NCBI GenBank assembly: GCA_024516155.1
Contig: JAJJXM010000013.1
Span: forward strand, 372,001 to 436,000
Reading direction: 5' to 3'
From: Pyronema omphalodes
Taxonomy: Eukaryota; Ascomycota; Pezizomycetes; Pezizales; Pyronemataceae
Length of the DNA: 64,000 nucleotides
Made by a program: the position numbers and the translations under genes. The notes under the pieces were generated by a model. It had not been told where the DNA came from. It did no database searches and saw only the letters and a list, made by a program, of their open reading frames with translations. Below, one piece after another: positions 12,201-25,269 of the stretch; within the stretch, counting starts at the first letter, position 1; the number at the start of each line of letters is the position of its first letter.

Positions 12201-12718
12201 ACAGCAGGGTATGTACCCTAACGCACGACGATAACGATTCCCACCAGGCCAAAATCACGACCAAGTAAATCCGCCCGGCAATTCATTAAGCTTAATTCCG
12301 TTCCCGCCAGATCTCCGGAAAGTTAATGACCCGCCAGGTTTTTGACCCGTTTAATTCCCGTGAAGGTAACGACCCGCGAAGCCAATATCCAGCCGCCAGC
12401 TTCCCGCCAGAGAGACTGTGAATACTGGATATAAAGTAGACATCACCATCATCTAAGTATGAAGACATCTCACTGTCGAGTAGAAACACGGATTTATATG
12501 CTAATCCTAGTAGAAATAATATGTCAGGAGTGGAGTATCTAAAGATGTAGTAACATCAATTCTGATTCAGAACTTTTGAGATATGGTATGGAATCGAGAT
12601 AAAGAATTAATAGGCACTGCCTCAACTTGAAGATTTAAGAACCCAGCATATGGTGCATATTCAAATAAACCAGTTCGAGCATCATGACGACACTAATAAA
12701 ATCAATCGATATGTATGC

Positions 12719-12830
12719 ATAATCTCTATTCCACGGAATCTCAGATAGGCGGTGCAGAGAACCTTATTTGTCGGTACCATACGAAGCTTGTATGTAAACA
12801 CGTGCACTAAACACCCCCAACCCACGGGTA
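12719..12830. repeat. Diverged repeat, copy 2 (partner at 12090-12200)
   Basis: Same ordered blocks as copy 1 with many substitutions and small indels. Neither copy has clear terminal repeats. Confidence 0.
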
Positions 12831-14130
12831 ACAGCAGTACATATATACCTCACAAAAGACTCGGAGCGAAACTGATGTACCCAGACGACGACGACGGTGA
12901 TGATGATCATGATGAACTACAGCTTGTTTTACCACTGGGTCACTTCCAAAGAAGCCAGATTCCCACAATGGTAATTTCCGCCAAGCCAAAGCTTAACCAT
13001 CACCCGTTTCACTCTCCATTTTAGTTTTAGTTTTGGTTGTACTTGCCATTGATCACCAAGCCAACCGTTTCCATGGACATTTCCCTCGCCATCCCGTTCA
13101 CCAACCGGCAGCATCTAGAAGCTAAAGTAATCCATCACATCACATCGCCGCATCACACGTAAAGGACGCGACATCTACCGACGATCACGGCCATAGCTCC
13201 GTCCCTTAGTGGTGTTTATACATACATAGCACCTACCTAACATCGTCCTGGCACCATACAGCAGCATAGCGTTGCTACTGCCACATTGGCGCTCCAAGAT
13301 TTTATCCGCAAATCTATCGGAAGCTTTTTTATTATTTTTTTTTTTGTTTTTTCGGCAACGCGGGATGAAACATGGTTTGAACTTTGGACCTTCGGTGGTT
13401 AGATAGGCTAGTCTATGCCTAGCTGGAATTGGTATAGATTAATGGTGGACCGTGGGATCAGTGTGGATTGGGGTTGCGATGGCACGGGTGGTAATTATGG
13501 AGATTAGCGGCAGCGGTTTCCGAGGCGCGCGTCGTTTGTGGCGAGGGGTGGCTGGAGTATGCCGGAGCGCGCTATATATAATGTTACAAAAACATGGGGA
13601 CGGTAATAGCAAGCGGTGCAATCAAACAGGAATAACGATGGAATAGCTATATGAAGGTGCGAGAGAATATAGAGAATAATGAGAGAGCATTTAAGTGCAA
13701 GGTCCCTATGATATTAAGGTTCGACGATATATAATTATTGAAAAAGCACGATATGAACGATACGAAAAATATTTGGCATTCAGAGAAGGATGGGAGTTGA
13801 CGGTATTTATTGTTATAGTTATAGTCGCCAGGTGTAGAGATATGATACGCGTATATAAGAAGACCGCGGGACTTGATCTTGTATCCAATACCTTTCACAG
13901 CAGTTGCAGCTTTGAAATCAGGCTTCACGTGAGCCTTGAAAGCAAAAGTTAAAATCTTGTATGGTCAACATATTCCAATTCCCAGTCGTCAAAAGGACGG
14001 CCATAGCGCTACCTTCAACTTTGAATACAGTTTTTTTTTACATAACAGTTTTTTACTTCTCCTGGTAAAAGCACGTGCACGAGTCGTTATAATATGATAA
14101 TCGATGTTGATATTCATTACAGCTTATTTA

Positions 14131-14795
14131 GGCCGCGTTTGGTTCGCCAACGGCCGTTAGGATTTACTAGTAAAATGACCGTTTGCAAGAGGTTGACCGT
14201 TTTGCAAACGGTCGGGGGTGTTTGGTTTGGCACCAACCGTTTCATTTTCCAGTCCCAAACGGTTGCAAACGGTTGCAAAAGGACCTCGCCAGCACCGTTT
14301 GCAACCGTTTGTAACTGACAAGACACAACACAACCACCGAAAAAAATGACTCCGGAAGAAGCCCTCGCACAACGCAAAAAAATACAACTAAGACGCCGTA
14401 AAATCGCCATTATTCTCGCCTTGTACGCACGTTTCTACCTTTTAAAGACGCCTGTCCGCACCTCCATTCGCACTGGAGATATTTTCACGCGCGAAATCCT
14501 CGGGATGCCCGTCACCACTTTTTTAGATTTGCGTCACGTTTGCTGCGTCTCTTCGTACTCTTGGGCGGCATTGTTGGGACCGGAAATTGATGTGTACACT
14601 GGGGAAGGAAGTCTTCACGGTCAAAAGTTGCAGCGGCGTAGAAGATGTTTGGTGGGGCGACAGGGGTCTCTGCGTGGCAACAGACGGTCGCCCAACCAAA
14701 CACCTTCTCAGCACAAAATCATAACGGTTGCTCCATGGTCCGACCGTTTTGACACCGTTTGCACCAAACGGCCGTTGGCGAACCCAAACGCGGCC
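14131..14795 (+). mobile_element. PIF/Harbinger-like non-autonomous DNA transposon (665 bp)
   Basis: The ends are inverted copies: GGCCGCGTTTGGTTCGCCAA on the left against the reverse complement of the right end, which continues to AACGGCCGTT with one extra G. The GGCC-GTTTGG start resembles PIF/Harbinger (Tourist-type) ends. The flanks are TTA on the left and TAA on the right, compatible with a TA or TWA target duplication. Many copies of ACCGTTTGCA and its complement lie just inside both ends, like subterminal transposase-binding sites. The superfamily call is moderately sure. Confidence 0.
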
Positions 14796-14798
14796 TAA
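14346..14798 (+). pseudogene. Truncated Harbinger-nuclease-like N-terminal fragment
   Basis: The only long frame inside the inverted-repeat element. Residues about 20-55 (KTPVRTSIRTGDIFTREILG and the following FLDLRHV) resemble the region before the DDE domain of PIF/Harbinger nucleases, where R-x-S-x-x-TG and a following F-x-x-L pattern are usual. After about residue 65 the likeness ends and the frame runs through subterminal repeats and the right end. No DDE catalytic residues are present, so it cannot be an active transposase. It looks like an internal-deletion derivative. Confidence 0.
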
Positions 14799-16909
14799 GT
14801 CATCAAGTTCCCGAGATGTCAAGTTCCATACAACTGCCTATTCTTCCGTTGTTCCCGGTTGACATCCCTGGGGAAGTACCCAATTCCATTGTGTTGGGGT
14901 CAAGTGTGAAGAATATGTAGGCATACTGAAAGAACAACTAACACCGATTCACAAAACAGGTACGGTGCTGAGAAGCGGCGGTTTCTACTTAATTAGCTTT
15001 ACTAAACAAATGAATTGGAAAAAAGGGGGATTTCAGGGATTGGAAACTCAGTGGATTACTAAATCACAGCACTACTAATCGACAACCAATCAATTGAACT
15101 AGGACGCTATTGAGCAACGCAATACGTCGCCTCCATTAGATGTTAGAATAGTTCTGAAATAGTGGGCATAGGCGCCAAATTTATCATGACCGTTTTTCTT
15201 TACATAGTGTTCTTTCTGAGAGTTTAAGAGACCGCCTTGACAATTTCATATATATAGATGATAAATCATAGACGACTTAAGAATGGGATTACTGAGTACA
15301 TAAATTACTCTAATCACTAATCAGGGCTATGGCCTGGATGAAGACATACTAAGTTTCACAGTTTTCGGGAACTCTTGATTCACGGTGCGGGTGTCTTCTT
15401 TGAGGGTAATGAGAAATATCGGACAGTGATGTCTACACTTCTATTGTTATTGTTAAGAATGAACAAACCTACAACCCGATAAGTCAAAGGACTGATCCTG
15501 CCCCGTCGTGATAAGGCGTCAGTGGTAAATTGACCATTAGGTTTCCAGTATGTGAAAACCTTTTACAGAAGACCGAAGAAGGCAGTTTCTTACCCTGAAT
15601 AGTAAAAACGTACAGGGTTGCTACAGGTGCGAATGACCTAGCGTGAGCGAGTGCTATCCATGAATATCACCTAGCGGCAGGCGTTTTGGAGGTGCTTTTG
15701 ACACAGCAATATTACTGCACAGAATTGTCGATTGAAGACCATATAACATCATATTCATGCAGCTGGACTTATACACACAACCTCACCTCGCCGGATATGC
15801 CGATACATTTGGACCGACACCGACTTTGCGGATTTCTGACTGTCATTGTTCAAGGGTTGTTCAAGTCTGGTTATACGATTCGGATATGAGTAGTCAGTTT
15901 GCTTTCGGTGTTCATGGTAGAGGGTAAGTTGGGTGCATACGGCTTTACCAGCGGCTGTGGAACCTTCCCTCAATAACTATTATATTTTGACTTGACCGGT
16001 AATTTAAGATCATTGTATGTGGCGGCGAGGTAGAAGATACGCTGTAGTTGACCACTTCTTGAACTACACACATCAGTCAGACACGTTCATTGGAAACCGT
16101 TCTTCCGCATTTCACTGACAAGTTGAAGACTGAAAAATAATATACGATCCGTGAGGTCAAAAGTTATGTCATTCAGGCCGCACACAGAATCTGGAAAAGA
16201 AAGGGTCAGGGAAGCAAAACTACAGTATTCGGGATTCACGACATTTTATATTTTTTTAATCTAAATACATAATCACGAGGAAAATAAAGATAAACCGGGG
16301 ATAAATCCTCAAAACAGCGATTAATCATATACTGCAGCCATGGGCCATGGCTAGTGCATGATACCGAACATAATCGAAGTAAAAAAATAACTACAGTATC
16401 CGGGATTCCCGTCTGGTCACCCACGACAGTACTAGCCGGACGATATCATGCTTAAAATAGCGCAGAGCGGACGGGATGCGTTGTATTCATGATTCTATGA
16501 CCGTAGCTGTGATAGACGACGCAATTTACAAAACTAGACTTGGCAAAGACGGGCAATGATAGTGGTAATTAAGGTATTCGTATCAGTGATCTCGTCGTGC
16601 CATGTGCCTTGCTACTAACACCACGCAAATGATCCGCAGAATGTTGTCTGTTTTCCGAGAGATGCTCAAGCGTTCAGTTGTTCTGGTTCTGCAGTTTTGC
16701 CTGGCGAGTGTTGAACACTCACCATACACGTTAATCGACATTGAAACTTGATAAAAAACTGACAAATATATAGATGGGATAAATCAGAAAGTTGATTGTG
16801 CCCTGCCGCGATCACGGACTATAGTGATCTGTGTCTTCATTATCGGGTTTTGGATCCATCTCAACCTTTCTTAGTGAGTTAGCTTTCGTTGGATACTACA
16901 ACCGTCCCA
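14799..16909. other. Unannotated region, no feature recognised
   Basis: No frame exceeds about 75 codons, and none has recognisable motifs. I saw no terminal repeats, tandem arrays or tRNA-like folds. It ends at the 3' tail of the LINE. Confidence 0.
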
Positions 16910-16934
16910 TTTGATTTGATTTGATTTGATTTTA
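16910..16934 (-). repeat. LINE 3' tail (AAATC)n
   Basis: On the minus strand AAAATCAAATCAAATCAAAT closes the element after about 300 bp of 3' UTR. Short tandem repeats at the 3' end are typical of LINEs that prime on target DNA. Confidence 0.
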
Positions 16935-17249
16935 TCATACACCGTTCGAGGCCTTTAAGGCCTATGCGGGAAACTAAATCCGTTTTTTCCTGTCCTCGTG
17001 GCCGAGACCACCTAAAGAGGCTCCCCAATCTCCTGCTCCCCGTGACGTCCCCTGAAAAGATAAGTAAATAAGAAACAACCAAAAGAAATAAAAAAAATCC
17101 TAACCCCAGCCGAAACCTGACAGTCCCCCGTATCGCTCACACCTTCCCCTCTTGTAACTAAAAAAAAAAAATCGTGAACATCAAAAGAAAAGTAATGAAA
17201 AAATTTACAGTTCGCCCTCTAAGCACCTGGCCCTTCTGCCCATGCCTAT

Positions 17250-18789
17250 ACGTATCTTCTGCCTATCTCCGTTGCAGATAAAATTCCAAGATCGCTTTCG
17301 TGAAGACGATCGTCCCTAAATAAATCCACCACCTTAAGCCTTCCTCTCGGCCTTCCCCTTCGTCCCCTTATTCTCTCAACCTCCTCTTTCAACACTTTGA
17401 ACTCCTTTCGCCAGCGGGGGCATTCGCCAAACAAATGGCCTCTGGTTTGTCTTTTTTCCGACTGGCACCCACCAGCACCGGTCCGATTCCTTTTTCTTAA
17501 CGCGCACCAGATGGGGGTGCCGATGAGAGTGTGACCTGAAGCAAGCTGGAGGAACACAGCTGCTCGGCGTTTGGGGAGGGAGACCAGCACAGGACGGATT
17601 CCCCCATTTTTGGCTGGGGCGGAAAGAACGGCTGGTCGCTGTTTGTTGGCCTAATCCATCGACGAGTGATGGGTCGATGTTGTTTCCGTTGCGATCCGGT
17701 TGAGGTGCGCCAGGGACGCCCACGCTGGGACAGCACACACTGGGTCCGTCACATCGTTTGAGCATAAGGGAAGTCGCATCGATGCTTCGACGCGTACTTC
17801 GCTACTCGGTCCGCTTCCTCGTTTTCGGGGATATCGCTGTAGCCCGGGATCCAATGGAATTCCACGTCGATACCGGAATCAAAGAGGAGGTCGTAGGCTT
17901 CGCGTGAGATAAGTTTGGCGAGCTCTTGCCCAGGACCCGGGGGTGTCAGACTCCAGACGCTTGAGAGCAGCCTGGGCGTCTGAAAAGACGATCGCTTTGG
18001 TATTCGAGTTGGGGTCCAGAAGTGATTGGAATGGAACTCCTTGAGCCCCTCGCCAAATGGCGTAGAGTCAGCGTCGAAAAACATCCGTATGACGGCCCAA
18101 GTAGTGCTGGGAAGAACGAACGGCACCGTTGATTGTTAGCGGATGACTCCCGCTCCCGTATGCCCCCTCCATTCGAGAGCCATCTGTCCAGATGCACGTC
18201 GTGGACGTGAGGTTTCTCCAATTCCGGGCGAAGGTTTCAGCTCCAGCTCTGGGTGCGATCACCACGGGGAAGCGACGAAAGCGGTCGGGGACCTGTTACT
18301 TTTTCGACTGCGTCGAACCCCCCACATGCCTTTTCCGTGCGTTTTACGAAGCCGATGTGATATGCCGCAGCGGTTGCGGGACGGTGGGTTGCCGGTCGAG
18401 GGGGGGGAGGGGGCGGGGGCGGAATTGAGGAAGTGCGTGACCTACCTAAATTTTGCTTCTCGGCCCCTTGATGAGCGCTTCCGCTGGGCCGTACGGCACC
18501 TTTCAGCCCCATCAAGACAGCCGAGTGGATACGTCGTTTTGAAGTCACACCCACCAGTGGACCCGCTCGTGCTATGCTTTATGAGGCAGTTTGCAGCCGA
18601 GCAGTGCGTCCCGAGCTCTTGCCGTTTAGGGCGCACAGGACTGCGTGATCTCAGCGCCATAACATAGCCACTCGACCTGGACGATACGGCCTTTTGCAGA
18701 TTTAGCAGTGCTCACCCGGAGGGAAGTCCTCTGCAGCACGACCAAAGCCTCCCAAGACGAGCATGGCTGTTGTCTGGCTTTGGTCAAAC
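17250..18789 (-). pseudogene. LINE ORF2, 3' part: RT thumb, RNase H and C-terminal finger
   Basis: Continues from the break at 26949. It contains the thumb region (LTKARQQP, about 18785), an RNase H domain starting at WTDGSRMEGAYGSG (about 18180) and its late motif FHWIPGYSDIPENEEADR (about 17850). A C-terminal CWWC...H...C arrangement follows (about 17490-17410), with GHLFGECPRWRKE visible. At least three frame changes interrupt the reading. RNase H in a LINE ORF2 points to the I/Tad/R1-like groups; fungal Tad1 is the likeliest but is not proven here. Confidence 0.
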
Positions 18790-19333
18790 TGTCACGGCCA
18801 CACGGCTGACGAGCCGTTGTGTTGGTCAATCATTGTGTTGTCGTGGTTGGTTGATTGACAATCGTGCCGTTGTCTGGCCGTGTTGTGTTGTGTTACGTTG
18901 TTGTTGTTGTAGTGTTGTTGTGTTGCCGTGCCATTGTGACTGAGAGACTGATTGATGATGGATGACGTACCACGAGCTGGAGAGCTGTGGCGTCGCAGTT
19001 GAATTGATGGAGAACGGAAGCTCCATGTAGCGATGATTGTATGACGGCCCAGCAAGAGTGCTGGCCTCCCCTTTGTACATAAGGAGGCTTGCCTCCCCGT
19101 TGTCGAGATTCTCCATCGAACGTCTTGTGTCTTCTCCTTGCTCCTAATATAAGACTTCTTCTCCCAAGTCCTACGTCACTCTTGTCCTTGTCCCTGTTCC
19201 TGTTTAGTGTGCCGTCCGTCTGACGAGCACTTTGGTCCTTGTCCTGCCGTTCCCCGTCCCCGGAACCTGCCTAGTCCCTCTCGCCCGGTAGTGTTCAGTG
19301 TGTCCCTTGACGTCCGTTCTCGGTTCCCTGACA
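18790..19333 (+). repeat. Family I LTR (composite, left)
   Basis: 544 bp, TGTCACGGCC to TCCCTGACA, about 16 bp longer than the 528-bp LTRs of the element at 57045, mostly through single-base insertions. Confidence 0.
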
Positions 19334-20967
19334 TTACGTTCGATCGATTAATTATTCAACCGACACGCATGTAACCGCACCGGTTCTGCCTGGACCTACG
19401 CACTAAAACAAGCTCTTGAAACGCACACCTTACACGAAACCTTTGGGATTCCCGACAGATTCGCTGGCGCAGTGCGAAGAACCATCCGACGAGCAGAAAA
19501 TAACTGCTACCTTGTGGTCCGCTGGCAACTCCAGGGACTACACTTATCAGGAGCACATCCGCCCGCACCATCAGACTCAAGCCAATCCTCAGAGCCCGCC
19601 AGAATGGCATATTAAACTTATTGACGAAGGACACTGGTAACAAATCGTGAACGCCGCCACCATGACCCAGTTCCCTGACGGCCATGAACCGCTTACCTTC
19701 ACCAAACAACTCGCACAATCCATCTTAGACGCTCAGGACCACCCCACGGGTTATCTCTTAAACGACCTCGCGGAAACCCCCAGCTCCCGCAACAGCACTC
19801 GGGTATCCAGCCCTGTCGCCTCCCGCGCTCCGGAAGCTCCCACCCCTGCCCCCATTTCCCCCTGTCGTGATCCAGACTGGCTCCGTCCAGTTTTACTCCG
19901 AACGGCCCCGAACAGCACCCGCGAGCCGCCGCACCCCTACCACAGCCGCAGCCGCAGCCCCCCGCCCCCGCTATAATCGCACCAATTCCAAGACCCCCCC
20001 CCCGAGACCCCGAGATCCTCCTAACCCCGGAGGAACAAGCCGATACAAACGAAATCCACTACTACGAGAAGGAGCTCACCCGCCAGCGTGAACTCATCAA
20101 CGCGCTACCTCGCCTCCCCCGGCATCCGCGTGACCGGAGACAAATCTCGGATCCGCCAACCTTCGACGGGTCCAACAGGGAGGACCTCCGCCGCTTTGTC
20201 TCCTTGCCTTCGCATCAAGTTGGTTAGCGACGAACTACGTTTCCCGACCCCCCATAAACGGATTTCTTACGCCATGGGCCGCCTCCGCGGACGCGCCTTG
20301 GATCAAAATTCTTCCTTATATCAAGGAAAATGGCAACGCTGGGCCCTCAACGACGCTCGAGGACGTCATTAAAATTTTACAGCGTACCTTTGGAGACCCG
20401 GACGAGGCGCGCGACGGCTCGTTTCAAACTACAAAATCTCCGACAAAACAACCGCGAATTTTTCGGACTACTATGCAGAGTTCTCCCGCCTAGTCGCAGA
20501 GTTAGGCTGGGACGAAGCCGCCACCATGGATGCCCTGCGTAACGGCCTGTCCCTCGAGCTTGCACGAGAAGTTGGTTGGTGCCCCGCCCACCACTACGAT
20601 GCACGAATTCTGTTGACCAGTGCCAAAAATTGGACTCCCAATTGAGAGCACTTGAGAACCTCCGCAAGCTGCGTACCAACCGCGGCCAAGTTAAACCCCT
20701 ACTACCACCGCCATCCCCCGCCACCAGTCGCCCCACCCCCGCTACCCAAGCCACCACCGCCTCCTCCAGCAAGCAAACCCCGGCCCAGGGACCCCGTCAG
20801 AAACTGTCGGCACAGGAGCGCGCGACCCCGCCTATCAGAAGGACGTTGCCTCTACTGCGGTGGCCTCGGCCACATGGCTGCGTCGTGCCCCCGCCAAGAC
20901 GAATGTTAAAGTGGCAAGCGTGGGAATTATTGGATGCTGAAGAAGAGGTGTCGGGAAAAGAATAAAC
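19334..20967 (+). pseudogene. Family I ORF1 and gag (composite copy, many indels)
   Basis: Colinear with 57573-59187. The ORF1 start is followed at once by an extra base (ATGTAACC), and the gag frame changes many times. The zinc knuckle is split, with CLYCGGLGHMAA in one frame. The poly-C tract here has 10 C, which keeps gag in frame at that point, unlike the copy at 58227. The GGGAAAA heptamer at 20953-20959 and its downstream stem are preserved. Differences from the intact copy are mostly one-base insertions or deletions. Confidence 0.
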
Positions 20968-23900
20968 CAGCTGCAAGAAGATGGCTCTGCCGCTGGTGGG
21001 AATATTATTGCTGATACATTGCTATTATCGGGCGCAAGTTTTACTGGAAAGTTAGAATGCAAACACCTTGTCCTCTCCTGTTCCTTGTTTTCCAATAAAC
21101 CGCTCCGTGAAAACAGTAGCGCTCGTTGACTGCGGCGCCACTGGTATCGCCTTTGTTGACCGCAATTTCGCCCCGCCATCACAAACTCCCCCTAACCCCC
21201 CCTATCCACCGCTCGAACGGTCGAAGTTATCGACGGCCGCCCCATATACCTCAGGAAAAATCACGCACCTCGCCCAAGTAGAGTGTACCATCAACGGTCA
21301 CTCGGAAATCCTTCCATGTTTGTCACCAAGCTGGGTCACTACCCGGTGGTGTTGGGTATCCCCTGGTTGAAGAAACACGACTGTAACAATAAGCTTCAGT
21401 TCCAACACTGTAAGCTTCGACTCCCAATACTGCCTAAGGAACTGCACCCCGTTGCCTGTAAGCACAACCGGTGTCGAGGTCCTGGACCGAGGCCCCCTCC
21501 CGCTGTCCACGAGCCCGACACAAACCCCATGCCGGAGTTAGAAGACTCGGTCCCCCGACCCCCCGGAAGAACCCCCCAATAGAGATCTCAAGTCTAACCA
21601 TCTCCGACTTCAAAGAAATGGTAGAAGACGAAAGCTGACAGTGTTCTCGCTATCGTTGGACGAGATCACCGTCGCCCTACAAGACAAGCCCCCCCCTCAC
21701 GGACGACGAACTGAAAGACATGATCCCCGAAGAGTATCATGACTACCTCGATTTATTCAAGGAGGTCAACTGCGAAGGAACTTCCCCCGCACCGACCCTA
21801 CGACCACAAGATCCCACTGAAAGAGGGATTCGTTCCCCCCCTTTGGCCCGCTATACTCGCTGTCACGCAACGAGTTGCAGACGCTGAAAACGTGGCTCGA
21901 TGAGAATTTGGAGAAAGGATTTATACAACGCTCCCAATCACCAGCCGCCTCGCCGATATTATTCGTGAAAAAAGCAGACGGATCCCTACGCCTGTGTGTC
22001 GACTACCGAAGACTGAATGAAGGTACCGAGAAGAACCGGTACCCCGCTGCCATTGATACAGGAAACGATGATGAATCTTTCCAAAGCTCAATATCTTTAC
22101 GACCCTTGATGTCCGCAGCGCTTATAGCCTTATCAGAATGGCAGAGGGCGAAGAATGGAAGACGGCCTTCCGCACCACGGTACGGCCTGTTTGAATCGAA
22201 AGTGATGCCCTTTGGGCTCACCAACGCGCCTGCCGATTTCCAGGCATTTATAAATGATGTCCTGAGACCATACCTAGACCAGTTTTGTACGGCATACTTG
22301 GACGATATCCTCGTATTCTCCGAAACAAAGTCCGATCACACCGCACACGTCCGAAAGATCTTGGAACGACTCAAACCAGAAAAACTGGCACTTGAAGCCA
22401 GAGAAGTGTAAGTTTGCTAAGGCAGAAGTTACAGTACCTGGGCTACAACATCGGCCGCGACGGCGCGCGCATGATGGCATTCCAAAAGTAGCCACAGTGA
22501 GAGATGGAAGGAACCAACCAATTTGAAACAAGTCCAAGAGTTCCTAGGGCTTCGCGAATTTCTACGAAGATTTATCAAAGACTACTCAAAGTGGTCTCCC
22601 CGCTGACAGCTCCTGACCAAAAAGAAAGAGGGTAAAAGCAATCCCCTTTATCTGGGGTAAAGATCAGCAGAGCGCCTTCGACCGACTGAAGGACGCATTT
22701 ACATCTCAGCACCTATTCCTCAAGCACTTCGACTACGAGAAACCGATTGTATTAGAAACAGACGCATCTGACTATGTGTCCCGGCTGGAGTTTTATCACA
22801 ATACGAAGACGATGACGGTGTTACACCCCGTCGCATTTTATTCCAAGAAGAATTCCCCGGCAGAATGCAACTACGAAATCTACGACAAAGAACTACTTAC
22901 TGGCAATAGTTCGTTGTTTCTGAGGAATGGCGTCCCCACTTAGAGGGCTCCGCCTTCCCTATAAAAGTATTGACGGATCACAAGAATCTCGAATACTTTA
23001 TGACGACAAAGCTGCTGAACAGACGACAAGCACGCTGGTCCGAGTTCCTGTCTCGGTTTAACTTTGTGATCACCTATCGACCGGGAACGTTGGGAGGAAA
23101 ACCGGACGCCCTGACTAGAAGAGCCGCCGACCTCCCGGAAGAGGGAGACGAACGCATACTGGCGAACCAGCAAGCTGTTCTGAAGCCACAGAACTTTCAG
23201 TTATGCATGACCCCCGCCTATGAAAACTCGCACCTTCCGAAGTAGACCTCCTGTTCACAGAGGGCTACAAGACAGATTCATTCCCCAACCGAGTGTTGGG
23301 AATGCTGGAAGATGGCACACAAATCTGTAAGGACATATCAGCTCGCCGATTGCTCCCGTGTTGAGAAACAGATTGTACTACCCGAGATTGCCTCTATGGC
23401 CCCGCGCTGGATAAACTACGATTTGAACTAATGCAAGATCACCACGACCCCCCCACCATGGGACACCCGGGCCGTGCGAAGACTTTCGAACTCCTCGGCC
23501 AGGAATTATTACTGGCCCTCGATGAGAAAAGATGTGGACCAATTCGTCCGAAAATTGCCACACCTGTAAAAGAACAAAAGGCTACCCGCCACGCACCTAT
23601 GGAACCCTGAAGGCCCCCTACCGGTTCCGCACCACCCGTGGCAGAATATATCGGTGGATTTTGTTACTGGACTACGACATCAGAAGGCTTCGACGCAATA
23701 AGTGCGATCGTTTGCCGACTAACGAAACAGCGGCACTTAGTGCCATGTCCATTCCACGATAGACGCAGAAGGCTTCCGCGCAACTCTTCCTGGAAAACGT
23801 ATTCAAACTACAACGGCCTGCCAGACACAGTAGTGTCCGACCGCGGTCCGCAATTTGTGGCCCATTTCTGGAAACACTTGGCAAATTGTCATGGGTATCG

Positions 23901-24732
23901 AAATTGCCACGAGTACGGCCTTTCATCCACCAAACCGATGGCACAAACATAGAGAATTAACGCGGTTACGGAGCAATATCTCCGCGCGTACGTCTGTTAT
24001 TTTACAAGACGATTGGGAAGAAATTTTTACCACTGGCAGAATTTTGCTGCAAATAACCAAGTATCGGATACAACGTCGCTGTCTCCGTTCTACGCTATAT
24101 ATGGTCGACACCCCAAGTGCTCTTTCGAACTGGAAATCCAGGACCAACAATCCTGAAGAAGTGAAAGCGAACGAGGTAGCGGAAATGGATGTCACACATC
24201 CATGACGTCTTACGTTCGGAAATGAAATACGCCCAAGCCCGCCACATAGAAGCCGCCGACAATTCCCGACTCCCCGCGCCGGTCTTCAAATCAGGAGACC
24301 TGGTATGGCTGGACGCCCGCAACCTAAGAACCCGCCGCCCCTCAAAGAAACTAGAATACAAACACCTAGGCCCCTTCACCGTGTTACGGGCCTATTGGAT
24401 CCCACGCCTATGAATTGGATATACCGGAGACCATGAAACACCACAGGACCTTCCCCGTGTCCCTACTAAACCCAGCCCCTTCGGACCCCCTCCCTGGCCA
24501 GATTATTCCACCGCCCCTACCGGTAGTAGTAGACGGCGAAGAAGAATGGTTCGTGGATGAAATTCTGGATAGCCGTTGGTCAAGAGGAAACCTGCAGTAC
24601 CTCGTCAAGTGGACCGGCCATGACTCTCCAACCTGGGAACCGGAAACGAACCTATCCGAAACTGAGGCCGCTGAGAAATTTCACCAGTTATACCCAGACA
24701 AACCTTCTCCTCTCGTAGGAACTCGAGCCTAA
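20953..24732 (+). pseudogene. Family I pol (composite copy, many indels)
   Basis: Colinear with the intact pol at 59181-62912: protease DCGATG, RT with MPFGLTNAP and [10 protein letters not shown] (about 22295), RNase H, integrase and chromodomain ending in PSPLVGTRA and a TAA at 24730. Frame changes occur every few dozen bases in places. Substitutions are rare next to indels, so the underlying genomic copy may be less broken than it looks. Confidence 0.
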
Positions 24733-24743
24733 CGGGGGGGTAC

Positions 24744-25269
24744 TGTCACGGCACACGGCTGACGAGCCGTTGTGTTGCGTCATCATGTTGTCGTGGTTGT
24801 TGATTGACATCGTGCCGTTGTCTTGCCGTGTTGTGTTGTTGCCGTTGTGTTGTGTGTGTTGTTGTGTGCCGTGCCATTGTGACTGAGAGACTGATTGATG
24901 ATGGATGACGTACCACGAGCTGGAGAGCTGTGGCGTCGCAGTTGAATGATGGAGAACGGAAGCTCATGTAGCGATGATTGTATGACGGCCCAGCAAGAGT
25001 GCTGGCCGCCCCTTTGTACATAAGGAGGCTTGCCTCCCCGTTGTCGAGATTCTCCATCGAACGTCTGTGTCTTCTCCTGCTCCTAATATAAGACTTCTTC
25101 TCCAAGTCCTACGTCACTCTTGTCCTTGTCCCTGTCCCTGTTTAGTGTGCCGTCCGTCTGACGAGCACTTCGGTCCTTGTCCTGCCGTTCCCCGTCCCGG
25201 AACCTGCCTAGTCCCTCTGCCGGTAGTGTTCAGTGTGTCCCTTGAACGTCCGTTCACTGGTTCCTGACA
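24744..25269 (+). repeat. Family I LTR (composite, middle)
   Basis: 526 bp. It is followed directly by integrase sequence (ACCCGCCACGCACC) in place of the TTACGTTCG that follows a normal 5' LTR of this family. Confidence 0.

Larger units (their letters stand above)
10825..14130. other. Intergenic DNA with diverged dispersed repeats, no gene recognised
   Basis: No frame here has protein-like composition or recognisable motifs. Two sets of diverged repeats are annotated separately, at 11150-11290 and in the pair 12090/12719. A T-rich run occurs near 13326-13351. The stretch may be old transposon debris or unannotated UTR or intron sequence; the sequence alone does not settle this. Confidence 0.

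Noticed and set aside
14900..16900. Possible gene between the inverted-repeat element and the LINE
   Set aside because: No frame longer than about 75 codons, no splice-linked motif series and no repeat ends were found.
19334..24743. RIP mutation as the cause of the broken composite element
   Set aside because: Differences from the intact copy are mostly single-base indels, not C-to-T transitions.
24746..25105. Minus-strand frames across family I LTRs (also 26512-27135, 56908-57573, 62868-63452)
   Set aside because: They repeat in every LTR as Gln/His/Asn/Thr-rich products of the GTT/GTG-rich stretch read backwards.
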